DNA of 8,286 nt from contig JBJHCA010000112.1 in assembly GCA_050485785.1 (NCBI GenBank), positions 1 through 8,286 of the forward strand, in the 5' to 3' direction. A model generated the notes under the pieces. That model was not told where the DNA came from. It saw only the letters and a list, made by a program, of their open reading frames with translations, and did not search any database. The stretch is from JBJHCA01 sp050485785. GTDB lineage: Bacteria; Bacteroidota; Bacteroidia; Chitinophagales; Saprospiraceae. The translations under genes and the position numbers were made by a program. The stretch's first letter is position 1. Each line of letters opens with the position of its first letter. This document shows, in pieces, positions 1 through 6,691 of this stretch.

Positions 1-294
1 ACTGATTCCGGCAGGCGTCGAAAGGTTAGGGTCATTAATCACCTGTCCACCCTGATGCAGGATCACCAGACTGTCGCCGGGATACAAAAAGCCGGCATGG
101 GTACTCATGGTTCCGGGAACCAATGATTGGGTACTGGTGCCGGCATTATTGAGACAGGTATTTCTGTCACTCACCGTTTCTTTGGCTGGTTCATACGGCA
201 CAAAAATGGCTTCCTGTGCATAAGTTAACGAGCTCATTATCAGCATAAAAAGAGCCAGGATGCCGGCTGCCGGATACAACGAAATTCGATTCAT
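1..294 (-). CDS. Secreted protein, N-terminal fragment (runs off left edge)
   Basis: An uninterrupted minus-strand reading frame of 98 codons starts at the ATG complementary to 292-294 and is still open at base 1. The first 26 residues look like a Sec signal peptide: MNR, a hydrophobic stretch of about residues 9-23, then LTYA before QEAIF as a likely cleavage site. The mature part begins with a low-complexity Thr/Ser/Asn-rich stretch with one Cys (C47), followed by the segment YPGDSLVILHQGG and DPNLSTPAGI. From memory, the pattern 'GDsl.i.H.Gd...DPnpaTpaGI' occurs near the N-terminus of large Bacteroidota surface proteins that end in gliding-motility/T9SS C-terminal domains, so an extracellular, possibly T9SS-exported protein is likely. 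That identification is inference, because the diagnostic C-terminus is outside the window. It lies 142 bp downstream of hutI on the same strand and probably has its own transcription start. Confidence 0.72.
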   Translation of the reverse strand, partial: MNRISLYPAAGILALFMLIMSSLTYAQEAIFVPYEPAKETVSDRNTCLNNAGTSTQSLVPGTMSTHAGFLYPGDSLVILHQGGQVINDPNLSTPAGIS

Positions 295-436
295 AAAGTA
301 CTACTACTTCGCTTGATATTCAATTTGAGGCGGCTAAAATAGGTATTTTATTCAGATAGTGCATAGCTGATCAATCTAAGTTTAGGCCTTTAACAACATA
401 TTGCATAAAACGGTCGTGAAGGCGACATATTTCGCA
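295..436. other. Intergenic region between hutI and the left-edge secreted gene
   Basis: This 142-bp AT-rich stretch lies after the hutI stop and before the start of the left-edge gene, both on the minus strand. On the minus strand it contains TATTTTAG (complement of 334-341), one base off the Bacteroidota -7 consensus TAnnTTTG and about 40 bases before the ATG, but no clear -33 TTG at the usual distance. Just after the hutI stop there is a weak 4-bp stem (GTCG/CGAC) followed by CGTTTT, too weak to call a terminator. Nothing else stands out. Confidence 0.4.
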
Positions 437-1681
437 TTAAACCCATTGTCCGCAAATCATGGTGCGGTGTATTCTGTTCCCTGTGTACTTATACGGTATC
501 CAGGCTGCGGAGGGCATATGATCTGTAATGATCAGGTTAGCGAGTTTGCCCGGGGTAAGCGATCCGGCCAGGTTGCTCCATTCCAGCGCTGCGGCACCGT
601 TGATGGTGACTGCATTGAAAGCTTCTTCCGGCAGGAGTTTCATTTTTATACAAGCCATGCTGATCACAAAGTTCATATCGCCGGAAGGCGTTGACCCGGG
701 GTTGTAATCACTGGCCAGCACCAGCGGTAAGCCTGCATCAATCATTTTGCGGCCCGGAGCGTAATGTATTCCCAGAAAAAAGGAAGTGCCGGGCAAGGCC
801 ACCGGAAATGTACTGCTGTTTTTCAGGCATTCGATCTCTGCATCACTCATACATTCCAGGTGATCAACGGAAAGGGCATTCATTTTAACCCCGGCCTGAA
901 CACCACCGGTGATTCCCAGCTCATTGGCGTGAATTTTTCCCCGCAAACCATACCTGAGTCCTGCTTCGAGTATCTCTTCCGTTTCTTCGGGCGTAAAGAA
1001 TCCCCTGTCACAGAACACATCAATGTAATCGGCCAGGGCCTCGCCGGCAATTTCCGGCAGCATGTCTTCCTTCAAAATGCGGATATACTCCCGCCTGTTT
1101 CCGGCATACTCTGCCGGTACGGCATGTGCGCCTAGAAAAGTTGCCCTGATGGGTATGTTGTGGTTCTCTTTCAATCTGCGAATGACACGAAGCATTTTCA
1201 TTTCAGCATCTTTGCTCAGGCCATAACCGCTTTTGATCTCAATCATCCCGGTTCCTCTGTTCATCACTTCATGCAGCCTTTGTTCTGCGGATTCGTACAG
1301 GGCCTGTTCATCGGTGTCCCTCAGCCTTGCAGCTGAATTGAGAATGCCTCCGCCTTGCCGGGCAATTTCTTCATAGCTCACACCCTGTGTGCGTTTTACA
1401 AACTCATCTTCGCGCCAGGCAGCAAACACAATGTGCGTATGGGAGTCGCACCAGGCCGGGAATACAAACCTGCCTTTAGCCGAATATTCCTCGTCGGCAT
1501 GCTCGGGACAGTGTTCCATACTTCCGAGTGCTTCAATAGTCTGTCCTTTGATTAAAATCCACCCGTTGCTGAAGGACGGATACTGAGCCATTTCGCTGCC
1601 GGCTACCACATTGACATGCGGCGGATAAACTCCAAATACCGTTTCAATATCTTTGATCAGGATGGTTTTTTCGTGCTGCAT
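437..1681 (-). CDS. hutI: Imidazolonepropionase (histidine degradation)
   Basis: This enzyme hydrolyses 4-imidazolone-5-propionate to N-formimino-L-glutamate, the third step of histidine breakdown, in the cytoplasm. The 414-residue length fits the family. The amidohydrolase metal site is complete: H81 and H83 in the SHTH motif, H186 in GAHAVP, H251 in KIHANE with E254, and D325 in ASDYNPG. The family signature IKSGYGL is at about 149-155, and R90 and the NPGS loop (327-330) are in the places expected for substrate binding. The ATG start is 2 bp after the stop of the upstream Trx-like/SPOR gene, with no Shine-Dalgarno sequence, which is normal in Bacteroidota. It is the last gene of a four-gene minus-strand cluster. 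No other hut gene (hutH, hutU, hutG or ftcD type) is in the window, so the rest of the pathway must be elsewhere. All key residues are present, so it is probably active. Confidence 0.96.
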   Translation of the reverse strand: MQHEKTILIKDIETVFGVYPPHVNVVAGSEMAQYPSFSNGWILIKGQTIEALGSMEHCPEHADEEYSAKGRFVFPAWCDSHTHIVFAAWREDEFVKRTQGVSYEEIARQGGGILNSAARLRDTDEQALYESAEQRLHEVMNRGTGMIEIKSGYGLSKDAEMKMLRVIRRLKENHNIPIRATFLGAHAVPAEYAGNRREYIRILKEDMLPEIAGEALADYIDVFCDRGFFTPEETEEILEAGLRYGLRGKIHANELGITGGVQAGVKMNALSVDHLECMSDAEIECLKNSSTFPVALPGTSFFLGIHYAPGRKMIDAGLPLVLASDYNPGSTPSGDMNFVISMACIKMKLLPEEAFNAVTINGAAALEWSNLAGSLTPGKLANLIITDHMPSAAWIPYKYTGNRIHRTMICGQWV

Positions 1682-1683
1682 AT

Positions 1684-2574
1684 TCAGTTAATTTTTCGGA
1701 TAAAGCCCTCGATGCCCATGGCATTCAGCTTTTGTCTTTCTGCTGTCGCCTCTTCTCGCGTTGGGTACAGCCCCAGTAAAACTTTGTAGCGAATGCCGCC
1801 GTCATCGCGCACTATTTCCGTAATCACTTCCGTGTCCAGTATTCCGGAAACCCGCTCGGTATAATAAAGCAGTTCGGCATAAGTGCCAAAGTTGGCCACC
1901 TGTATAGTAAACCCCGAAGCTATGATTCGCTCCGTGACAACACGGTAAAACCCCGGTGCAACTGCTGAATGATCACCTACTTCCACAGGTTCAGTAATAT
2001 TCGGTATAATTTCGTTCACTTTTTCTTCGCGTGGTGTTGTGGATGACAGTTTGTGGCCGTCGCTCCACTCCGGATCAGAAGTTTCTCCAATTTCCCCGGA
2101 TGTGGCTCCTGGAGTTTCTGACAGTTTTTCAAGAATGAAAATTTCGCCCCAATGTTCACTGAGCAGCGGACTGATCAATGTGCTGTCTTGTTGCAGCCAT
2201 AGGCCGGGCGTTTCACTTACCTCGTACCTGTCAGCCCAGATACGGCCATCGAAATCATTGACAAATACAACTGCCCAGGTAAAGTGCCCGGCCCAATATT
2301 CGGAATGGCGATCCAGTAGTTGCCAAACCCAGCTGCAGTCCTCTTCTTCCCGGTCACAAAACAATATCACCAGTGGTTTGGCTTTCGGATCTGCTGCCTG
2401 CATGGCCCGGGTGGGGTTGGCATAAAAATAAGCGGGAATTTCCTGGCTTTGGGCCGTTGAGTTAAATCCGGGGTAAAAGCCCACAAAAAGTGATCCCAAA
2501 AAAACAAGCACAGCATGCAAAACCCTGTTCTCCGCCACAAAAGGCCATCCTGTATTTGACTTGCAGGTCATCAT
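1684..2574 (-). CDS. Exported thioredoxin-like protein with C-terminal SPOR domain
   Basis: This is a 296-residue protein with three visible parts. Residues 1-43 form a long signal peptide or membrane anchor: a hydrophobic core at about 19-35 and a possible cleavage site after STA at 41. Residues about 47-150 look like a thioredoxin fold: a PLVILF strand, a helix, a WAVVFVND strand, and ETPG with P123 where thioredoxins have their cis-proline. The CXXC active site is absent; the site reads C73-x6-C80, so ordinary disulfide exchange is doubtful. After a Glu/Ser/Thr/Pro-rich linker (about 151-205), residues about 220-296 match a SPOR domain (GFTIQVANFGTY..., then YKVLLGLYPTREEA and IEGFIRKIN). 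SPOR domains bind peptidoglycan strands lacking stem peptides, often at division sites. The start codon overlaps the stop of the upstream PG-binding gene (ATGA), which implies translational coupling. The SPOR call is strong; the thioredoxin-like call is moderate and based on pattern only. It is probably periplasmic. Confidence 0.82.
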   Translation of the reverse strand: MMTCKSNTGWPFVAENRVLHAVLVFLGSLFVGFYPGFNSTAQSQEIPAYFYANPTRAMQAADPKAKPLVILFCDREEEDCSWVWQLLDRHSEYWAGHFTWAVVFVNDFDGRIWADRYEVSETPGLWLQQDSTLISPLLSEHWGEIFILEKLSETPGATSGEIGETSDPEWSDGHKLSSTTPREEKVNEIIPNITEPVEVGDHSAVAPGFYRVVTERIIASGFTIQVANFGTYAELLYYTERVSGILDTEVITEIVRDDGGIRYKVLLGLYPTREEATAERQKLNAMGIEGFIRKIN

Positions 2575-3791
2575 GGCCTGATGAGGTCTTCATTGATGAG
2601 CATTTCAGGATGAACAATACCGAGTAACTGAAGGGTGTCGCCGGTGATTGCGCCTACCGGTAATCCGTTCTCCCACTGGAATGTAGCCAGTGCCTGCAAT
2701 GTTCTGGGGCCAAGTTTACCGTCGGCCGTTCCGCATGAATAGCCCAGCTTGTTGAGTTGTGTCTGAATTGCTGCAATGACCTCACTGTTGAGCAGTTCAG
2801 GACAAATGGCTTCCACCTCGTGCCATGCCAGCTGAAAAGTGTCTTTCAAAACCATCCGTTCAATGGTTTCGTACTCTGCCGGCCGTGTTAAGATTGTGAT
2901 GGTTGCCGGGCTCATCAGCTGTTCGTAATTAAATTCAAGCAGCGATGCCGCTATCCATTGAGTATCCACAGAGGCAGGCTGCAGCTGGATGTGGTAGTTT
3001 GCTTCCACAATGTTTTTATCAGCGGTACCGGTCTTTTCTCCATACCAGGGTCTGACTGCGTTGCCACCGTTTAACCAAAGGGTGTCGGCGGAAATACGCT
3101 CCACTTCGCAGACCGGAAAAGCCGAGATCTGCCTGTAATCATAAAGCTGAATTCTGGCAGGCACATAAACCTGGTCAATACATCCGCTGCCGGGGATGCC
3201 AGAATCATCACAGGAGGCCTGCACCATGGCCAGAATTTCATCGTATACCGGAGCGGTGTACTGAATAGCCGGTATTCCAGGTGCCATATATTGACCTTCA
3301 GGGTTTTCGAGCACTAAAAAAGGCAGGGGAGGGAGCACTTCAACGGTCAGGGGAACAGCATTCACCGGTGCATTGCGGATATCAATGCGAATGTAGGGAT
3401 CGGCAATCTGCACTTCTTTTTCAATAATCCGGGTGGCTGAGGGCTTGCATTGATACCGCAAATAAGAAGGCCGGGTAACAAATGGCACCTTAATGGCTGG
3501 TTGCAACAATGTATCCGTAAATACTTCCAGTGTTAAATTTTCAGTGACCCAAAGCGGTTCAGATGGAGTAAGCACCGGAATGCTGTCGCCAGATGGCACA
3601 GAAGTAATGCGGGTTTCCCAAAGATTGGGGCTTAACTCAAAACTCACCACTTCGGAGTGAATCATGATTACTTCGGAAATAGTATCGAGGCTTTCGGGAA
3701 GGATGGCAGACAGTGTGCAATGCTGCGCTTTGAGGATGAGCGGTAAGCAGAAAATGAATGCGGGCAGGGAAAAGCGCAGCAATACCGGCAT
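2571..3791 (-). CDS. Periplasmic protein with C-terminal peptidoglycan-binding domain
   Basis: This is a 406-residue protein with a typical signal peptide (residues 1-22, cleavage likely after LKA before QHC). Residues about 335-392 form a PG_binding_1 domain: the IQTQLNKLGY helix, then DGKLGPRTLQALATFQ, then GLPVGAITGDTLQLLGI. The middle is mostly beta-rich and holds degenerate copies of a Pro-Ala/Tyr/Thr unit: KPSATRIIEKEV near 116, QPASVDTQWI near 271, and SPATITILTRPAEYETIERMVL near 294, followed by WHEVEAIC. From memory, Bacteroidota proteins with repeats of the form 'PAeYkTVtkrVLv.PAsT' and a closing 'WREV.C' precede the same PG-binding domain, so this looks like a diverged member of that group. 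No catalytic domain is visible, and a structural wall-binding role is inferred. It starts 2 bp after the HD-domain gene and overlaps the Trx-like/SPOR gene by 4 bp, so it is probably cotranscribed with both. Confidence 0.85.
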   Translation of the reverse strand: MPVLLRFSLPAFIFCLPLILKAQHCTLSAILPESLDTISEVIMIHSEVVSFELSPNLWETRITSVPSGDSIPVLTPSEPLWVTENLTLEVFTDTLLQPAIKVPFVTRPSYLRYQCKPSATRIIEKEVQIADPYIRIDIRNAPVNAVPLTVEVLPPLPFLVLENPEGQYMAPGIPAIQYTAPVYDEILAMVQASCDDSGIPGSGCIDQVYVPARIQLYDYRQISAFPVCEVERISADTLWLNGGNAVRPWYGEKTGTADKNIVEANYHIQLQPASVDTQWIAASLLEFNYEQLMSPATITILTRPAEYETIERMVLKDTFQLAWHEVEAICPELLNSEVIAAIQTQLNKLGYSCGTADGKLGPRTLQALATFQWENGLPVGAITGDTLQLLGIVHPEMLINEDLIRP

Positions 3792-3793
3792 GG

Positions 3794-5017
3794 TTAAATT
3801 TTAGGAAAGCAAAGATAAAAACGTTTTGCAAGATTTACGGGCGGGGCTGATTCCGTGAGGGATGAAAAGGGGATCACTTCACCATTCTTGAGCAATATTT
3901 TAATTTCATTCACTTTGGAATTATAGGATTGATTGGATTCTGAGCCCCGGAAAAGCAGCCACTCCAGTGGATATTTTTCCTTTGGAAAAAACCCTGATAA
4001 CTGTCGGCTTACGGCGTCTACCAGGGAGTTCTCAAATGGTTGCGGTTGCATGATGATCCTGAAAAGCTTTCTGTGAATTATTCCAGATGCCAGCATATTG
4101 AGTACGGGATCCGGATTATTGACCCAGAGCTTGACGGCGTATAATATATCTACATCATCCAGTTCTGTAAATCGCTGCAACCATCTATCCCGGTTGTTTT
4201 CAAAGTCTTCCGAAGAAGGCGCTTCGTGTAGAAACCACCGCAATGTACCGGAGCATTCTGGCGGCTTACCGTGCTGAACGAGATATCTTGCCCTGGCAAG
4301 AATGTGTTTCAGCATTACCTCGGCACACAGGGATGTTTTGTGCAGATACACCTGCCAGTACATCAGCCGGCGGGCCATCAGAAATTTCTCGATGGAGTAA
4401 ATTCCTTTTTCTTCCACCACCAGATTGTTATCGACCACATTGAGCATTTTAATCAGCCGGTGGTAACCAATAACCCCTTCACTGACTCCTGTAAAATAAC
4501 TGTCGCGGTTCAGGTAGTCCATGCGGTCAACATCCAGTTGACTGCTGACCAATTCATGCAGAAAAGTCTTGGAATAGGTTCCACGGAATATGGCAGCAGC
4601 CAGTTCAAGCTCGCCGTTCAGCTCTGCATTGAGTTGCTCAATAATCCAGTCCGACAGATTTTCATGATGAACGGGTAAGAGGGTTTGCTCAAGGGTATGG
4701 GAAAAAGGTCCATGACCAATATCGTGCAACAGTACGGCAGCCGCAGTGGCCACCGCTTCTTCTGTAGTGATCTCCACACCTTTGTTGCGAAGAGTTTGGA
4801 TGGCGGAAATACTGAGATAGCAGGCTCCCAGGGCATGGTGAAATCTTGTATGCAGTGCACCAGGATACACCATATCGGAAAGCCCCAACTGCCTGATTCT
4901 TCTAAGCCGCTGAAAGTAAGGATGTTCGATGATATTGTAGAGAAGTCCGTGTGGAATCTGAAAGAATCCGTAAACCGGATCGTTGATTAATTTCTTTTTA
5001 GTGTTATAATCATCCAT
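3794..5017 (-). CDS. HD-domain phosphohydrolase (SAMHD1/dGTPase-like)
   Basis: This is a cytoplasmic metal-dependent phosphohydrolase of the HD superfamily, 407 residues from the chosen start. Numbered from that start, the HD signature is complete: H61 in RFHHALG, H98-D99 in LLHDIGHGPFSH, and D164 in SSQLDVDRMDYLNRD. The stretch NDPVYGF at 12-18 and RIRQLG at 40-45 are typical of the SAMHD1-like branch, whose characterised members hydrolyse dNTPs or related nucleotides; the substrate here is unknown. An ATG at 5084-5086 (complement) would add 23 residues. I prefer 5017 because the family normally starts shortly before NDPVYGF. The longer form would also leave only 23 bp to the divergent porX and place the 5049-5065 palindrome inside the coding region. 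It is the first gene of the minus-strand cluster, 2 bp ahead of the PG-binding gene. In other Bacteroidota an HD gene of this type is, from memory, also found beside porX. Confidence 0.9.
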   Translation of the reverse strand: MDDYNTKKKLINDPVYGFFQIPHGLLYNIIEHPYFQRLRRIRQLGLSDMVYPGALHTRFHHALGACYLSISAIQTLRNKGVEITTEEAVATAAAVLLHDIGHGPFSHTLEQTLLPVHHENLSDWIIEQLNAELNGELELAAAIFRGTYSKTFLHELVSSQLDVDRMDYLNRDSYFTGVSEGVIGYHRLIKMLNVVDNNLVVEEKGIYSIEKFLMARRLMYWQVYLHKTSLCAEVMLKHILARARYLVQHGKPPECSGTLRWFLHEAPSSEDFENNRDRWLQRFTELDDVDILYAVKLWVNNPDPVLNMLASGIIHRKLFRIIMQPQPFENSLVDAVSRQLSGFFPKEKYPLEWLLFRGSESNQSYNSKVNEIKILLKNGEVIPFSSLTESAPPVNLAKRFYLCFPKI

Positions 5018-5109
5018 TACAATTGGTCGTTGGAGAAGTGCTGACAAAGATGGGTAATTCCCATCGTAGTGGAAACATTCAATCATGAAAATAAGAACTT
5101 AACTACTGC
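5018..5109. promoter_or_regulatory. Divergent intergenic region between the HD gene and porX
   Basis: This 92-bp stretch separates two genes that point away from each other, so it should carry promoters for both the four-gene minus-strand cluster and porX. On the minus strand the octamer CATCTTTG (complement of 5045-5052) differs by one base from the Bacteroidota -7 element TAnnTTTG, and TTTCC lies about 18 bases upstream as a poor -33 candidate. No good match is visible for porX. A palindrome at 5049-5065 overlaps the minus-strand candidate. No Shine-Dalgarno sequence precedes either gene. Confidence 0.5.
5049..5065. repeat. 17-bp inverted repeat, candidate operator
   Basis: GATGGGTAATTCCCATC has 6-bp arms (GATGGG/CCCATC) that are perfectly complementary around TAATT, whose outer T-T pair is the only mismatch. 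It sits 44 bases before the porX ATG and 31 bases before the chosen HD-gene ATG. It overlaps the candidate minus-strand -7 element, so a dimeric DNA-binding protein bound here could block that promoter. The arms could also form an RNA hairpin, but no T-run follows, so it is not a terminator. The operator role is inferred. Confidence 0.45.
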
Positions 5110-6666
5110 ATGGATAAAATAAAAGTACTTTGGGCAGACGACGAGATCGATTTGCTCAAGCCCCAGATCATGTTCCTTGAAAATAAAGGATACGAGGTGA
5201 TTACAGTTTCCAATGGACATGATGCCCTGGAAGAGTGCGAATCATACAATGACATTGAGGTGGTTTTTCTGGATGAGAGCATGCCTGGTTTATCCGGGCT
5301 CGATACCCTGGTCAAGATCAAACAGATCAATCCTCACATGCCGGTAGTGATGATCACCAAAAACGAAGCTGAAACAGTGATGGAAGAAGCCATTGGTGCA
5401 GAAATTTCCGATTATCTGATCAAGCCGGTCAATCCCAATCAGATTCTGTTGACACTTAAAAAACTGATTGACAACAAGCGACTGGTGAGGGAGCGAACCA
5501 GCATGGATTATCAGCAGGAATTCAGGAAGCTTTTTATGGAGATCAACAGCGGGCTTGACCACGAGCAGTGGGTAGACGTGTATAAAAAGATTATCCACTG
5601 GGAGCTTCGCCTTGATGCCAGCCAGACTGCGCAGATGACCGATATCTTAAGCATGCAGAAAGGTGAGGCCAATACGGAGTTCTCCAAGTTCGTGTCAAAA
5701 AATTACCTCAACTGGATGGGTGGCGAAAAAGATGCACCCATCTTGTCTCATCAGGTGATGCGCAAGTTTGTATTTCCCGAACTCAGGGATGATATACCCA
5801 CCGTGATGCTGATGCTTGACAATTTGCGCTATGATCAGTGGAAGGTGATTGAGCCCATATTGAATGAGTACTTCCGCCTTGAATTTGAAGATTCGTTTTA
5901 CTCCATACTGCCTACATCAACGCAATACAGTCGGAACGCCATTTTTTCGGGGCTAACTCCTTCGGATATTCAGGCTTATTACCCTGACATGTGGAAGAAC
6001 GACAATGACGAAGGCGGTAAGAACCTGTTTGAAAAAGAGTTGCTGGGAGAGCAGATTCGCCGGATGTTTAGAAAAGAGATCCGGTTTGATTACCTGAAAG
6101 TGACCAACATTTCTTCTGCCAAACAGTTGCAGGATAACTTGCTGGATCAGCTGCACAACAACCTTTACGTGGTGGTGTACAACTTTATCGATATGATGTC
6201 GCATGCCCGTACTGAAATGGAGGTTCTCAAAGAGCTGGCAGGCGATGAAACTGCCTACCGCTCGCTGACCAGGTCGTGGTTCCTCAACTCACCTTTGTGG
6301 AAAGCACTGCAAAGCCTGAGTGAGCGCGATATTCAACTGATTGTTACCACCGACCACGGCACTATCAGGGTCCGGCAACCGGTTAAGGTGATTGGTGACA
6401 GGGAAACCACCACTAATTTGCGGTACAAAGTAGGCAAGAACCTGAATTACGACAAGAAAGAGGTGTTTGAGATCAGGGATCCGAAAAAAGCTGGGCTGCC
6501 GGCTCCCAATGTGAGCTCAGCCTATATTTTTGCCAAGGAAGATGCTTATTTCCTGTATCCGAACAATTACAATTATTATAACAGCTACTATTTTAACACC
6601 TTTCAGCACGGAGGCATATCGCTGGAGGAAATGATTTGCCCCATTGTGAAACTCGTTAGTAAGTAG
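5110..6666 (+). CDS. porX: PorX: response regulator with PglZ domain, T9SS regulator
   Basis: PorX is the cytoplasmic response regulator tied to expression and function of the type IX secretion system in Bacteroidota; family members act with the PorY kinase and the sigma factor SigP. The 518 residues match the family length. Residues 1-122 are a receiver domain with all phosphorylation residues: D10-D11, acceptor D55 in VVFLDESMPG, T83 and K105. A helical middle section (about 125-225) leads to a PglZ/alkaline-phosphatase-like domain (about 228-518). Its expected metal and catalytic residues are visible: D237 in MLMLDNLRYD, T271 in LPTSTQYSRNAIFSG, D361 and H365 in FIDMMSHAR, D415-H416 in VTTDHGT, and H500 in FQHGG. 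Studied PorX proteins are zinc-dependent phosphodiesterases acting on oligonucleotides. All these residues are intact, so the protein should be functional. It diverges from the HD gene and is followed after 14 bp by a LamG-like gene. Neither porY nor sigP is in the window. Confidence 0.97.
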   Translation: MDKIKVLWADDEIDLLKPQIMFLENKGYEVITVSNGHDALEECESYNDIEVVFLDESMPGLSGLDTLVKIKQINPHMPVVMITKNEAETVMEEAIGAEISDYLIKPVNPNQILLTLKKLIDNKRLVRERTSMDYQQEFRKLFMEINSGLDHEQWVDVYKKIIHWELRLDASQTAQMTDILSMQKGEANTEFSKFVSKNYLNWMGGEKDAPILSHQVMRKFVFPELRDDIPTVMLMLDNLRYDQWKVIEPILNEYFRLEFEDSFYSILPTSTQYSRNAIFSGLTPSDIQAYYPDMWKNDNDEGGKNLFEKELLGEQIRRMFRKEIRFDYLKVTNISSAKQLQDNLLDQLHNNLYVVVYNFIDMMSHARTEMEVLKELAGDETAYRSLTRSWFLNSPLWKALQSLSERDIQLIVTTDHGTIRVRQPVKVIGDRETTTNLRYKVGKNLNYDKKEVFEIRDPKKAGLPAPNVSSAYIFAKEDAYFLYPNNYNYYNSYYFNTFQHGGISLEEMICPIVKLVSK

Positions 6667-6691
6667 CCAGTTAATTGAGTATGATAACAGG
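6667..6691 (+). repeat. Leader copy 1, similar to the leader of the second LamG gene
   Basis: CCAGTTA at 6667-6673, then AGT-ATG and ATAAC at 6678-6688, recur in the same order at 7477-7506 around the start of the next gene, with small spacing changes. This fits descent of the two LamG genes from a tandem duplication and supports ATG 6681 as the true start. The similarity is short and could be partly chance. Confidence 0.4.

Noticed and set aside
400..436. Hairpin after the hutI stop (GTCG/CGAC followed by CGTTTT) as a terminator
   Set aside because: The stem is only 4 bp and the T-run is short and offset, so there is not enough to call a terminator.
401..1586. Several plus-strand open frames opposite hutI (97, 65, 123, 66 and 65 codons)
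   Set aside because: They lie antisense to a gene with a complete catalytic site, and their translations show no domain or signal pattern, so they are shadows.
2039..2425. 128-codon plus-strand frame opposite the Trx-like/SPOR gene
   Set aside because: Ser-rich translation without recognisable features, opposite a gene with a clear SPOR domain.
4243..4990. Plus-strand frames of 66-135 codons opposite the HD gene
   Set aside because: The opposite strand encodes the conserved HD residues; these frames have no recognisable content.
437..5017. A new defence or nucleotide-signalling system built on the HD phosphohydrolase next to PorX
   Set aside because: The HD protein and PorX both look like ordinary housekeeping or secretion-linked Bacteroidota proteins, and no sensor, nuclease or toxin-like partner is present. 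Adjacency alone does not support a defence role.
5953..6204. 83-codon minus-strand frame opposite porX, His/Val-rich
   Set aside because: The composition is what results from reading the PglZ region backwards; it is not a gene.
6675..6680. TTG at 6675 as the start of the short LamG gene
   Set aside because: An ATG two codons later fits better, matches the leader of the paralogue, and TTG starts are rare.
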